From Bifidobacterium moraviense (GTDB lineage: Bacteria; Actinomycetota; Actinomycetes; Actinomycetales; Bifidobacteriaceae), in contig NZ_JAAIIH010000001.1 of NCBI RefSeq assembly GCF_012932365.1, positions 434,001 to 498,000 of the forward strand: a stretch of DNA of 64,000 nt, given 5' to 3'. A program made the position numbers and the translations under genes. This document shows positions 36,142 to 47,797 of this stretch, in pieces (the first letter of the stretch is position 1; each line of letters opens with the position of its first letter). The notes beneath the pieces are model-generated. The model had not been told where the DNA came from. It saw only the letters and a list, made by a program, of their open reading frames with translations, and ran no database searches.

Positions 36142-37887
36142 TCAAGCCTCCGTGCTGGACAACAGCCGCCGTCCCTCGTCCAGCCACGTGCGCGTCCGAA
36201 GGAGGAGCGTGGGACGGTACGGCGTACCGAACGTGGGGTCCCCTGTCGCCGGCTCCGCGGCTCCGCGGCATCGTTCCCGGATCCCGCGCAGCGCCCGCGC
36301 CGTGAGACGACAGAGGAGGACCGCGCCCAGTTCCGCGGCCAGCAGACCGACCGCGGCCGCGGGACCTTCGAACCACGGCAGCGCAGTGACGGGCGCGTCG
36401 GCGCACCATGCGGCGATCCGTTCCATGACCGCCGTGCCGCATCCTGCGAGCCACGCGAGCGGATGGCCCAGCCACGGCGCCCACGCGCAGACGACGAGCG
36501 AACCGAGCCCGGCCAGCGTGGAGGCGGTCACCACGGGCGCGGTCAGCAGGTTCGCGACCGGCGAGAGCAGCGGCAGCTCGGGTTCCAGCAGGATCTGCAG
36601 CGGCAGGGTCAGCGCCTGCGCGGCAAGGGTGGTGGCGAGCGGCTCCGCGACGGCGGCGGGCAGATGCGCGCCCAGGCTCTCGCCGAGCGGCCGCGCCCAC
36701 CACAGGATGCCCAGCACCGCCGCGCACGACAGCGCGAACCCCAGGCTGCGCGCCAGCGCCGGGTCCACGATCAGCGCCGCCGTGACCGTGACGCACAGCA
36801 TGCTCATCCCCTGGCCGCGTCGGCCGACGAGAAACGCACACGCGCCCACGGATCCCATGACCATGGCGCGCATCACCGAATCCGTGGGCATCATCGCCGC
36901 GGCGAGCGCGGCGTATCCGGATGCGGTGCAGGCGGCCGCGACGGGACGCGGCAGCCGCAGCAGCGCGCACAGCCGTCTGATCAGCGTGCCGATCACGGCG
37001 AAGTGCCCGCCGGAGACGGCCATGAGGTGCATGATGCCGGCCGTGCGGAACCATTCCTCGACCTGCGCGGCATACGTCCCGTCCACCGGTTCGACCGCAT
37101 CGTCGCGCATGGAGGGGTCGGCCACGCCGCTGCCGAGGATGCCGAGCGTCAGTCCGGGGACGAGCACCTGTCCCTGATCGTCCAGACGCTGCGTGACGTG
37201 GATGAACGCCGCCTGCATGGCGTGCACGACGCGTCGCGGCGGCGCTGCGGCGGCGATCTCGACCGGAGGCGAACCGACGTCGAGCGTGAGCCACGAGCGC
37301 GCCGTGCCGAACCGCGGCGTCTCAAGCGTGCCGCGCACCAGATACGCGGCGCCCTGATGCAGCGCGCAGGCCGTCCCTTCGGCGTAGACGCGCGTCTCGG
37401 CGCGCGACGACGCCATGACGCCGCGCGACAACAGCGTCTCCAGTCTCGCTTCGGTGCGGCAGTCGGCATCACGTCGGTCGGAGGTGACGGCCGGGGTCCG
37501 GATGCGCACGACGGCGACGACCGACGACGTTCCCTGTCCGAGCGACCATGCCGCGATGTCGTGCGCGGCGACCGTCGCGTGCATCTGCACAGACAGCGCC
37601 GCGGCCAGCACGGCCGTGGCAAGCGCCGCCGCGTGCGGCAGACGACGTGCTCCCGCGGCGGCGAGCGCGCACAGGCACGCGACGGCGCAGGCGGCGATGG
37701 CGACGGGCCGTCCGGCGGACGAGCCGCCGAGGACGGAGAGCGGATCCGACGGGCACGCCAGCGTGACGCCCCATACGCACGCGGCCACGGGCAGCAGACG
37801 CCAGTCGCGGCTCCCGCGCTCCCGTTCGCCGTACCGGGCCCGAAGCCCCCGCAGCTGGCGCATTCGCGTTCCCCGTTCCCGTCTCAT
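36142..37887 (-). CDS. comEC: ComEC/Rec2-type DNA-uptake channel protein (no beta-lactamase domain)
   Basis: A 581-residue polytopic membrane protein. The competence domain is recognised from HLMAVSGGHFAVIGTLIRRL near residue 285 and the helical bundle after it. An OB-like soluble domain lies at about 120-230. B. subtilis ComEC (about 776 residues) ends with a metallo-beta-lactamase-like domain; none of its His motifs is seen here and the chain ends after the membrane core. The ATG overlaps the comEA stop by four bases. ssDNA import is the family role; competence in this organism is unproven. Confidence 0.9.
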   Translation of the reverse strand: MRRERGTRMRQLRGLRARYGERERGSRDWRLLPVAACVWGVTLACPSDPLSVLGGSSAGRPVAIAACAVACLCALAAAGARRLPHAAALATAVLAAALSVQMHATVAAHDIAAWSLGQGTSSVVAVVRIRTPAVTSDRRDADCRTEARLETLLSRGVMASSRAETRVYAEGTACALHQGAAYLVRGTLETPRFGTARSWLTLDVGSPPVEIAAAAPPRRVVHAMQAAFIHVTQRLDDQGQVLVPGLTLGILGSGVADPSMRDDAVEPVDGTYAAQVEEWFRTAGIMHLMAVSGGHFAVIGTLIRRLCALLRLPRPVAAACTASGYAALAAAMMPTDSVMRAMVMGSVGACAFLVGRRGQGMSMLCVTVTAALIVDPALARSLGFALSCAAVLGILWWARPLGESLGAHLPAAVAEPLATTLAAQALTLPLQILLEPELPLLSPVANLLTAPVVTASTLAGLGSLVVCAWAPWLGHPLAWLAGCGTAVMERIAAWCADAPVTALPWFEGPAAAVGLLAAELGAVLLCRLTARALRGIRERCRGAAEPATGDPTFGTPYRPTLLLRTRTWLDEGRRLLSSTEA

Positions 37888-38759
37888 CGCGCCACCAGCT
37901 CGTCGCGCATCTTCGCCAGCGTCTTGGCCCCGATGCCCGGCACGTCCAGCAGGTCGTCGACGCTCGAGAACCGTCCGTGCCGCTCCCGGTGGTCCACGAT
38001 GCGCCGGGCGATGGCGGGGCCGATGCCGGTCACGCCGTCGAGTTCGTCGGCGCTTGCCGTGTTGATGTCGATCCTGCCGTCGTCCGGCGTCGCCGTCGCC
38101 GGACCGGGGGACGTTCCGCCGCCCGCGGCGCCGTCCGGCTGCGGCGTCGCCGTGACCGTGACCGTGGCGGCGGCCCCGCCGGCGGGTTCCGGCGCGTCCG
38201 CGGACGGCACCGGGGAATCGACGTCCGGCGAGGTCCGCGCCGTCCCGGCCGGATCCCCCGCGCTGTCTCCCATCGCCGCGACCCGTTCGCGTTCCATCGA
38301 CGACATGGCCACGGACTGCTGCAGCAGCATGGTCAGCGAGGCGGACAGCGCCGTGACGAGCAGCAGCACGATGACGACGGCATGCACCGCGTTCAGGCGC
38401 AGTCTGGGGGCGGATCGCAGCGGCGAACTCCGGGCACGGCCGTCTCCCGCCCGTCCGGAGCCCGCCCTGCCGCGCCCTTCGTCCGGATCCGCGTCGGGCC
38501 CCGCGTCGCGGCGCGGTCCCGCGGTCGCGAAGGGGATGGCGCGCTCCTCGCCGTCATGCGATCCCACGCCGGAAAGCCGGCCGAGCATGGACGGCATCGG
38601 CGGGGCCGCCGTCTCCTCCGTGTCCGGAGGAAGGGCGAACGAAGGCGGCGGAGGCGGCGCGGACGCGGGCGCCGGAACCGTCCGCCGGAGCGTCGTTCCC
38701 CCATCCGTCACGGCGAGCAGACGCGCCCAGTCTCCGCCGAATCCATCGTCATCGTTCAT
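37884..38759 (-). CDS. comEA: ComEA-type helix-hairpin-helix DNA-binding protein
   Basis: A 291-residue protein. The C-terminal 65 residues are a clean helix-hairpin-helix DNA-binding unit: INTASADELDGVTGIGPAIA, then VDDLLDVPGIGAKTLAKM. It has one membrane segment near residues 130-150, a Thr/Pro/Ala-rich external linker, and about 125 mostly disordered cytoplasmic residues, which is unusually long. Family role: receptor that captures double-stranded DNA outside the membrane for ComEC. A CATAGT box ends six bases before the ATG. Confidence 0.9.
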   Translation of the reverse strand: MNDDDGFGGDWARLLAVTDGGTTLRRTVPAPASAPPPPPSFALPPDTEETAAPPMPSMLGRLSGVGSHDGEERAIPFATAGPRRDAGPDADPDEGRGRAGSGRAGDGRARSSPLRSAPRLRLNAVHAVVIVLLLVTALSASLTMLLQQSVAMSSMERERVAAMGDSAGDPAGTARTSPDVDSPVPSADAPEPAGGAAATVTVTATPQPDGAAGGGTSPGPATATPDDGRIDINTASADELDGVTGIGPAIARRIVDHRERHGRFSSVDDLLDVPGIGAKTLAKMRDELVAR

Positions 38760-38839
38760 CCGTCCACTATGGGCCGCCGGCGACGCGCGGAACGAATCGG
38801 CGCGGGACCGTGGTCGAACGTGCGCGGGGCCCGGAAACG

Positions 38840-38878
38840 CGGCGAACCCCGCCCGCATGACGCGGACGGGGTTCGCCG
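38840..38878 (-). terminator. Hairpin terminator after leuS
   Basis: A perfect 12-bp stem (CGGCGAACCCCG, 38840-38851, with CGGGGTTCGCCG, 38867-38878) encloses a smaller hairpin. It lies 20 bases after the leuS stop and is followed by CGTTTCC on the minus strand. Confidence 0.7.
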
Positions 38879-38898
38879 AGAGCGTAGCCGCGGAACGG

Positions 38899-41865
<2,967 letters not shown>

Positions 41866-41901
41866 AAGCCACGATTATTGTGTCGCGCTTGGACACGCCC
41901 G

Positions 41902-41915
41902 TGTGACGTATCACA
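41902..41915. promoter_or_regulatory. TGTGA-N4-TCACA dyad upstream of leuS
   Basis: TGTGACGTATCACA has CRP/GlxR-like half-sites but a 4-base instead of 6-base spacer. It lies 37-50 bases before the leuS ATG, just past the gluD terminator, with a further dyad GTGTC-N7-GACAC between it and the start. A regulator is not identified. Confidence 0.4.
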
Positions 41916-41917
41916 TA

Positions 41918-41960
41918 ACGAAAGCCCCCGCCGTGCGCGGGTTCGCGTGCGGTCGGGGGC
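41918..41960 (-). terminator. Terminator of the gluABCD operon
   Basis: On the minus strand, GCCCCCG (41960-41954) pairs with CGGGGGC (41930-41924) around a GC-rich, partly paired loop. It is followed by TTTCGTTATG. It lies 37 bases past the gluD stop. Confidence 0.75.
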
Positions 41961-41997
41961 CGGATGCGTAGGGAGGAGGCGCGCGGGGCGCCGCCGG

Positions 41998-43059
41998 CTA
42001 CTTCCTGAACAGCTTCGGCTTCATGTCCGGATGCTTGGGATCGTGGCCGTGCTCGAGGTGCGAGGTCCTCCAGTCCTCGGTCACCGCGTTGGAGCCGTGG
42101 TAGTGGTCCGGGTAGAGCGGCTCGACGCCGCCCTGCGGACGCTCGCGCTCCTGCGCGCGCTCCTGCGCCGGCACGTTGGTGGGGTCCATGATGGCGATCG
42201 GGGCTTGCACCGGGGCCTTGGCGATGCCCATCGTGCGGCGCTGCATGCGAGCGGGCAGCGTCTCCGAGAGCTTGGAGAGCAGGTAGCTGAGGATGAAGTA
42301 GATCACGCCGGCCACCACGAGCGCCTGCAGCATGTTGAAGTACATGGATCCCAGACGGCGGGACTCCTGCAGCAGATCGGTGTACATGATGATCGAGCCG
42401 AGCGCCGTGTCCTTGAGGACCACCACGAGCTGGGTGATCAGCGCAGGCAGCATGGCGATGAGGGCCTGCGGCACCTCGACGCTCATCAGGGCGCGCACCG
42501 GGCCCATGCCCAGCGCCACGGCGGCCTCGTGCTGGCCCTTGGGCAGGTTGCCCACGCCGGAGCGCACGAGCTCGGCCACCACGGAGCCGTTGTAGAGGAT
42601 CAGGCCCCACACCACGGCCCAGAAGGACGCGTCGTCGCTCATGCCCATGAACGAGAAGCCACGCCACAGGAAGATCATGAACAGCAGCACCGGCACGGCG
42701 CGGCAGAACTCCACGATCACGGACGAGACGAGCTTGACGGGCCAGAAGTTGAGCAGTCGGCCGATGCCGAACACGATGCCGAACACCACGGCGCCGACGA
42801 TGGCGATGACGGACGCCTCGAGCGTCTTGAACAGGCCGGGCAGGTAGAAGTCCGCCCACGCCTCGCCGTTGACCGCGGGCTCCCACAGCTCCCAGCTCAG
42901 CTGGTTCTGGCCCTGCGGCGGGTTGGCGAGACGGTAGAGCACCGCGGCGAGCAGGCCGAGGAGCAGGAGGGTGCCGATGACGTTGGCGACGAGGATCTTG
43001 CGGCGGCCCTTGGGGCCGGGCTCGTCGAAGAGCACGGATGCGGAGGTGCTGTTGGCCAT
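41998..43059 (-). CDS. gluD: Glutamate ABC transporter permease (GluD-like)
   Basis: A 353-residue inner-membrane permease of the polar amino-acid (HAAT/PAAT) family. It has five to six hydrophobic segments between residues 20 and 270. The ATPase-contacting EAA loop is visible as GQHEAAVALGMGPVRALMSVEVPQ, near 175-198. The last 75 residues are a hydrophilic Pro/Glu/His-rich cytoplasmic tail not needed for the fold. It follows gluC by 15 bases. Confidence 0.9.
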   Translation of the reverse strand: MANSTSASVLFDEPGPKGRRKILVANVIGTLLLLGLLAAVLYRLANPPQGQNQLSWELWEPAVNGEAWADFYLPGLFKTLEASVIAIVGAVVFGIVFGIGRLLNFWPVKLVSSVIVEFCRAVPVLLFMIFLWRGFSFMGMSDDASFWAVVWGLILYNGSVVAELVRSGVGNLPKGQHEAAVALGMGPVRALMSVEVPQALIAMLPALITQLVVVLKDTALGSIIMYTDLLQESRRLGSMYFNMLQALVVAGVIYFILSYLLSKLSETLPARMQRRTMGIAKAPVQAPIAIMDPTNVPAQERAQERERPQGGVEPLYPDHYHGSNAVTEDWRTSHLEHGHDPKHPDMKPKLFRK

Positions 43060-43074
43060 GATGCGCTCTCCTTT

Positions 43075-43752
43075 CTAGCGGCGGACCGCGAGCTTGTTGG
43101 ACAGGTACGTGGTGAGCAGGCCGATCGGGATGATCATGATCACGTAGCCCAGGGCGAAGATCAGGAAGATCGTCACGATGAGGTTCGCGTTGTACTCGAT
43201 CATGGTGCTCATGAGGCTGGAGGTCTCGGTGGCCACGGATGCGGCCGCGGCGACGGTGGAGTTCTTGAGCAGGGCGATGAGCGTGTTGCCCAGCGGCGCG
43301 ACGGCGCCGCGGAAGGCCTGCGGCAGGATGATGATCGACGCGGACTGCAGGAAGCCCAGACCCAGCGACCGGGCGGCCTCGGCCTGGCCGAGCGGCACGG
43401 TGTTGATGCCGCTTCGCAGCGACTCGCACACGAACGCCGACGTGTAGACCGAAAGGCCGGTCACGGCCAGCCAGAAGAAGTTCGTGTCGAAGTTGTCGGA
43501 GAACTGGAACTTGAGCTGTCCGAAGACGCCCAGAACCATGAACACCATGATGATGGTCAGCGGCATGTTCTTGAAGAACTCCACCCATCCCGCGGCGAAT
43601 CCGCGCAGGGACGCGATCGGCGAGATTCGCATGGTGACCAGAATCACGCCCAGGACCAACGAAATCAACGCGCTCCACAGGGTCAGCTCGATGTTGACCA
43701 GGAACGCGGCCAGGATGTCATACTGGCCGAACAGATCGGCGAATCCCGACAT
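43075..43752 (-). CDS. gluC: Glutamate ABC transporter permease (GluC-like)
   Basis: A 225-residue permease with five transmembrane segments. Its EAA loop is GQAEAARSLGLGFLQSASIIILPQ near residues 125-148. It pairs with GluD to form the channel. The ATG at 43752 was chosen because GAGG lies four bases upstream; a GTG one codon earlier is possible. It is separated from gluB by an 18-bp hairpin. Confidence 0.92.
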   Translation of the reverse strand: MSGFADLFGQYDILAAFLVNIELTLWSALISLVLGVILVTMRISPIASLRGFAAGWVEFFKNMPLTIIMVFMVLGVFGQLKFQFSDNFDTNFFWLAVTGLSVYTSAFVCESLRSGINTVPLGQAEAARSLGLGFLQSASIIILPQAFRGAVAPLGNTLIALLKNSTVAAAASVATETSSLMSTMIEYNANLIVTIFLIFALGYVIMIIPIGLLTTYLSNKLAVRR

Positions 43753-43825
43753 CACACCTCATTTCTCTTGTTGTTCTCGGCACTCTTGCGTGCCCGTCTC
43801 GATATGCGTATCCGTGTCCGACGCG

Positions 43826-43865
43826 GTTCCGGGCGGGGAGGGACCGTTCCCTCCCCGCCCGGAAC
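43826..43865 (-). terminator. 18-bp intercistronic hairpin between gluB and gluC
   Basis: A perfect 18-bp stem (43826-43843 with 43848-43865, arms beginning GTTCCGGGCGGGGAGGGA) with a CCGT loop and no T-run. It probably protects the gluB message from 3' decay or partly terminates it, giving more binding protein than permease. Confidence 0.85.
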
Positions 43866-43899
43866 ACGCGGTCGGAGGCCCGCGGCGCGGGCCGTGGCG

Positions 43900-44745
43900 T
43901 CAGGACAGCTGGGACTCCAGCGTGGCCTTGTCGTTGAGCTTGGCGTCCGGCGTGTAGCCGGTGCCCTGCGTGTTGGCGTCGAGGGCCTTCTGCCAGGAGC
44001 CGTCCTCGATCATCTTCTTGATGGAGGCGTTGACCTTGCTCTTGAGCTCGGTGTCGCCCTTCTTCAGGCCCACGCCGTAGGGCTCCTCGGAGAACGTCTT
44101 GCCCACGACCTTGAGCTGGCCGTTGCCCTTGGCGGCGGCGAGGCCGGCGAGGATGATGTCGTCGGTGGTCACGGCGTCCACGGTGCCGGAGATCAGTGCC
44201 GTCACGCACTCGGCGTAGCCGGTCTGCTCCATGAGCTGGACCTCGCTGGCGAACTTGTCCTTGACGTTCTGGGCGGAGGTGGAGCCGGTGACGGAGCACA
44301 GCTTCTTGCCGTTGAGGGACTCGGGGCCGGTGATGCTGCCGGCGTCGGAGTTGCGCACCAGCAGGTCCTGGCCGGCCACGAAGTACGGTCCGGCGAAGTC
44401 GACGACCTCCTTGCGCTTGTCGTTGATCGTGTAGGTGGCGAAGATGAGGTCCACGTCGCCGTTCTGGATCAGCGTCTCGCGCTGCTTGGAGGGGGCCTCC
44501 TTCCACACGATCTGGTCCTCGGAGTAGCCGAGGTCCTTGGCCACGTACTTGGCCACGTCCACGTCGAAGCCGGTGTAGTCGTTGCCCTTCTTGAAGCCGA
44601 GGCCGGGCTGGTCGAACTTGATGCCGATCGTGATCTTCGGACCGTCGGACTTGGCGGCGTCGTTGGACGAGCCGCAGGCGGCCACGGAACCCAGACAGGC
44701 GACGGCGGCGACGGCGGCCAGCGCCTTCTTGACGATGTGCTTCAT
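43900..44745 (-). CDS. gluB: Glutamate-binding lipoprotein (GluB-like)
   Basis: A 281-residue extracellular solute-binding protein (SBP_bac_3 family). It has a signal peptide with lipobox SVAAC (Cys near residue 24), then GFDVDVAKYVAKDLGYS near 60, and two lobes with FATYTINDKRKEVVDFAGPY near 105. It delivers glutamate to GluCD. Downstream of gluA with a 153-base gap that may hold a separate promoter. Confidence 0.93.
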   Translation of the reverse strand: MKHIVKKALAAVAAVACLGSVAACGSSNDAAKSDGPKITIGIKFDQPGLGFKKGNDYTGFDVDVAKYVAKDLGYSEDQIVWKEAPSKQRETLIQNGDVDLIFATYTINDKRKEVVDFAGPYFVAGQDLLVRNSDAGSITGPESLNGKKLCSVTGSTSAQNVKDKFASEVQLMEQTGYAECVTALISGTVDAVTTDDIILAGLAAAKGNGQLKVVGKTFSEEPYGVGLKKGDTELKSKVNASIKKMIEDGSWQKALDANTQGTGYTPDAKLNDKATLESQLS

Positions 44746-44898
44746 GATGGTTTCCTCTCTTGTTTCCGGTCCGTATGTATGGAACCGCTCTCGATGGTAG
44801 GGACGCCGTATTTCGTCCGACGACGCCCGTTCACGTGGAATTTACGCGGCGTTTCCACATCGCGCGAACGGCGATGCGCGGGGCGCCGCGACCTCGGC

Positions 44899-45678
44899 TC
44901 AGTGCTCGAGGATCTTGCTCAGGAAGTCCCTGGCGCGCTCGGTCTTGGGGTGCGAGAAGAACTCGTCCGGCGTGCCCTGTTCGAGGATCTCGCCGTCGGC
45001 CATGAACACCACGCGGTCGGCCACCTGACGGGCGAAGCCCATCTCGTGCGTGACCACGATCATCGTCATGTCCTCCTTGGCGAGGTCGACCATGACGTCG
45101 AGCACCTCGTTGATCATCTCCGGGTCCAGCGCGGAGGTCGGCTCGTCGAAGAGCATCACCTTGGGGTGCATGGCCAGGGAGCGCGCGATGGCGACGCGCT
45201 GCTGCTGGCCGCCGGACAGCTGCGCCGGCAGCTTGGACGCCTGGGAGTCGACGCCCACACGGGCGAGGAGCTCCATGGCCTCCTTCTCGGCCTGCGCCTT
45301 GGGGGTCTTGCGCACCTTGCGCGGGGCGAGCGTGACGTTGTCGAGGATCGTCTTGTGGGCGAACAGGTTGAAGGACTGGAACACCATGCCCACCTCGGCG
45401 CGGAGCTTGGTGAGCTCCTTGCCCTCCTGCGGCAGCGGACGTCCGTCGATGCGGATGTCGCCCGAGTCGATGGTCTCGAGGCGGTTGATGGTGCGGCACA
45501 GCGTGGACTTGCCGGAGCCGGAGGGGCCGATGATGACGAGCACCTCGCCCCTCTTCACCTTGAGGTTGATGTCCTTGAGCACGTGCAGTTCGCCGAAGTG
45601 CTTCTCCACATGGCTCAGCTCGACCAGCGGCTTGTCGTCGGCCGCTGCGGTCTCGACGGCCTCGGTGGTCTCGGTCAT
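44899..45678 (-). CDS. gluA: Glutamate ABC transporter ATPase (GluA-like)
   Basis: A 259-residue ABC ATPase. Motifs are Walker [10 protein letters not shown] near residue 55, Q-loop [10 protein letters not shown] near 100, [16 protein letters not shown] near 154, Walker [13 protein letters not shown] near 177 and the switch His in VTHEMGF near 210. It powers the gluBCD importer. First gene of the operon; a CGTTTGTAAACG dyad lies 69 bases upstream. Confidence 0.95.
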   Translation of the reverse strand: MTETTEAVETAAADDKPLVELSHVEKHFGELHVLKDINLKVKRGEVLVIIGPSGSGKSTLCRTINRLETIDSGDIRIDGRPLPQEGKELTKLRAEVGMVFQSFNLFAHKTILDNVTLAPRKVRKTPKAQAEKEAMELLARVGVDSQASKLPAQLSGGQQQRVAIARSLAMHPKVMLFDEPTSALDPEMINEVLDVMVDLAKEDMTMIVVTHEMGFARQVADRVVFMADGEILEQGTPDEFFSHPKTERARDFLSKILEH

Positions 45679-45746
45679 GGCGTGGCGCCCCTTTCTTCCC
45701 AGGTGCGGGCCGGTATCGCCCGCTACTGGAGGGTTACGCTAACACT

Positions 45747-45758
45747 CGTTTGTAAACG
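45747..45758. promoter_or_regulatory. Candidate operator upstream of gluA
   Basis: CGTTTGTAAACG is a 12-base dyad (CGTTT/AAACG around GT). It overlaps the likely promoter region, where CTGACG-N15-TAGCGT can be read on the minus strand. The regulator is unknown. Confidence 0.35.
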
Positions 45759-45831
45759 TCAGCGAACGTCCGAAACATCGTCCACGATGCGGACACCTCT
45801 TTCGCGCCTCGAGGGGACGGTCACTCGCCGG

Positions 45832-46782
45832 TCACTTGAACATGCGCGAGCGGGTGAGGAACCACGTGACGCCCACAGACAGGCCGATGGAGATGAGGAT
45901 GATGAGCAGGAAGCCCCACGGGCTGCCCGTCAGCGGCATGCCCAGCATGCCCTCCTGGAAGTTCATGCCGTACATCGAGAAGATCAGCGTGGGGATCGAC
46001 AGCGTGATCGAGATGATCGTGAAGATGCGCATCACGTTGTTCAGGTTGTTCGACACGATCGACGCGAACGCGTCGGTCATGTTCGCGAGAACGCCGCTGT
46101 AGATGTTGGCCATCTCGATGGCCTGCTTGTTCTCGGTGATGACGTCCGCCAGCAGGTCCGCGTCCTCCGGGTACTGCTTGATGCGCGAGAGCGTGCCCAG
46201 CTTCTCCAGCACGATCTCGTTCGACTTCAGGGACGTGGCGAAGTAGACCAACGTCTTGCTCAGCTCCAGCAGCATGAGGATCTCGCGGTTCTGCATCGAA
46301 TGGCGCAGCTTGAGCTCCAGCTTGTCGCTCTCGCGGTCGATGATGCGCAGGTAGCGCAGGTACATCGTGGCGTTGCGGTACAGGATCTGCAGGATGAAGC
46401 GGGACTTCATGAACGTGTTGAACCCGCGGATCGTGCCCTCCATGAACGGGTGCAGCACCGGCGTGTCCTGCATGCAGACGGTGATGATGAGGTCCTGCGT
46501 GACGATGATCGACAACGGGATGGTCTCGTACCAGTCGCGTCCGCCGCGCTCCTCGACCGTCGGGATGTCCACGATGATCATCGTGTAGTCGTCCTCGACG
46601 TCCACGCGCGACCGCTCCTCGTCATCCAGCGGGGCGCGCAGGTCGGCCAGATCGATGCCGGTCTGCGAGGCCACGGTGGCGAGCTCCACGTCGGTCGGCT
46701 CGGAGAGGCTGAGCCACGACCCGTTCTCGGGTTTCTCGATCTGCTCCACCTGGCCGTTGATGGTGCTGAAGATCCGCAACAT
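45832..46782 (-). CDS. corA: CorA family divalent-cation channel
   Basis: A 316-residue CorA-type protein that moves Mg2+ (or Co2+/Ni2+). It has a large acidic cytoplasmic N-terminal domain, a long stalk helix (about 150-250), and two C-terminal transmembrane helices. The pore signature YGMNFQEGM (near 278) lies between them, so the GMN motif is intact. The ATG at 46782 was chosen over a GTG nine bases upstream that has no spaced ribosome binding site. Single-gene unit between gluA and a phosphatase gene. Confidence 0.93.
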   Translation of the reverse strand: MLRIFSTINGQVEQIEKPENGSWLSLSEPTDVELATVASQTGIDLADLRAPLDDEERSRVDVEDDYTMIIVDIPTVEERGGRDWYETIPLSIIVTQDLIITVCMQDTPVLHPFMEGTIRGFNTFMKSRFILQILYRNATMYLRYLRIIDRESDKLELKLRHSMQNREILMLLELSKTLVYFATSLKSNEIVLEKLGTLSRIKQYPEDADLLADVITENKQAIEMANIYSGVLANMTDAFASIVSNNLNNVMRIFTIISITLSIPTLIFSMYGMNFQEGMLGMPLTGSPWGFLLIILISIGLSVGVTWFLTRSRMFK

Positions 46783-46835
46783 GGCTCTCACCGCCTTCCG
46801 AACTCGCCGAACGCAACCTCACACAGCATAGTCCC

Positions 46836-46856
46836 CCGCCGGCGACACGCCGGCGG
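46836..46856 (-). terminator. Hairpin after the histidine phosphatase gene
   Basis: A perfect 9-bp stem (CCGCCGGCG, 46836-46844, with CGCCGGCGG, 46848-46856) with a 3-base loop, ten bases past the stop codon. No T-run. Confidence 0.5.
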
Positions 46857-46866
46857 CCCGCCTCTC

Positions 46867-47712
46867 CTAGCGCGACACCGGCCGCCAGACGCCCATATCC
46901 TCGGACCGCAGATAGTCCGGGCCGTTGCCCCAGTCGCACGAATCGGCGATCGCGGGCCCGACGTTGAACTCCTCGAGCTCCAGGCGGGGTTCGCACGGCG
47001 CGCCGTTGAGGGTGCGGTGCACCGAGAGCCGGCACCAGAACGCGTTGCGCATCGCGCCGAGGATGGTCGCGCCGTCCGGGTCCGCGGCGAGCAGCGTGCC
47101 GATCGTGGCGACGATCCACGATCCGTGGCTCACCAGCACGAGCGTCGCGGGACGGTCGACGAAGCGCGGATCGGCGAGCCAGTCGCGCACGGCGGCGGCG
47201 CCGCGCTCCCCCACGCGCTCGCGCGCCTCCACGCCGTAGGCGAGCTCGCCGCCCGTGTGATGCTTCCACGAGTCGTACGCCTCGGCATCCATCGCCCTGA
47301 TCTCGTCGCGGGTCATGCCCTCCCAGCGCCCGAACCCGCGCTCGCGCAACCGCTCGTCCGTGAGCACCGGCGCATGCACCAGATCGGCGAACGCATGGGC
47401 GGTCTGCCGCGCGCGGAACAGGTCGCTGGACACCACGACCATGCACCGGCGCGAGGCGGGGGCCTCCGCGTATTCGCGGGCCTCGGGCTGGAAGACCACG
47501 CGCTGCCCCTCGCCGGCCTTCGGCACGAGCCCGGGATCGGCCGCCATGGCGCTCGCCTTGGCCCAGTAGTAGCAGCGGGCGAGCTCCATGCCGCTCATGT
47601 CCGCCTGCCACTGGCCCACGATGTCGAGCGGCACGTCCACCTGCCCCTGCAGACGGTGCTCGAGGTTGTAGCGCGTGCGCCCGTGGCGCAGCATGACGAT
47701 CTCGTCGATCAT
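46867..47712 (-). CDS. Histidine phosphatase family protein
   Basis: A 281-residue phosphoglycerate-mutase-fold phosphatase. The catalytic RHG motif is VMLRHGRTRYNLEHRLQGQ (residues 6-24), the phosphate-binding Arg lies in SSDLFRARQTA near 105, and the second His in LVSHGSW near 198. The substrate is unknown. It closely resembles the phosphatase at 56812-57558 in the opening block and overall layout, and the two are paralogues by inspection. Divergent from the THUMP-like methyltransferase. Confidence 0.88.
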   Translation of the reverse strand: MIDEIVMLRHGRTRYNLEHRLQGQVDVPLDIVGQWQADMSGMELARCYYWAKASAMAADPGLVPKAGEGQRVVFQPEAREYAEAPASRRCMVVVSSDLFRARQTAHAFADLVHAPVLTDERLRERGFGRWEGMTRDEIRAMDAEAYDSWKHHTGGELAYGVEARERVGERGAAAVRDWLADPRFVDRPATLVLVSHGSWIVATIGTLLAADPDGATILGAMRNAFWCRLSVHRTLNGAPCEPRLELEEFNVGPAIADSCDWGNGPDYLRSEDMGVWRPVSR

Positions 47713-47784
47713 CGCGTCCCCTTTCGTCGGTTGCGGTCCGTCGTCCCCGCCATCATATCGGCCCGGGCCGAGGGCCCGTCCGCA

Positions 47785-47790
47785 TACAAT
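47785..47790 (+). promoter_or_regulatory. Probable -10 box for a leaderless methyltransferase transcript
   Basis: TACAAT ends seven bases (GGGCGGC) before the ATG at 47798. No ribosome binding site can fit, so a leaderless start is likely. Confidence 0.5.
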
Positions 47791-47797
47791 GGGCGGC

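Noticed and set aside
41866-41997. A T-box riboswitch upstream of leuS
   Set aside because: No specifier stem, conserved T-box sequence or antiterminator could be found; the region is only about 50 bases after the gluD terminator.
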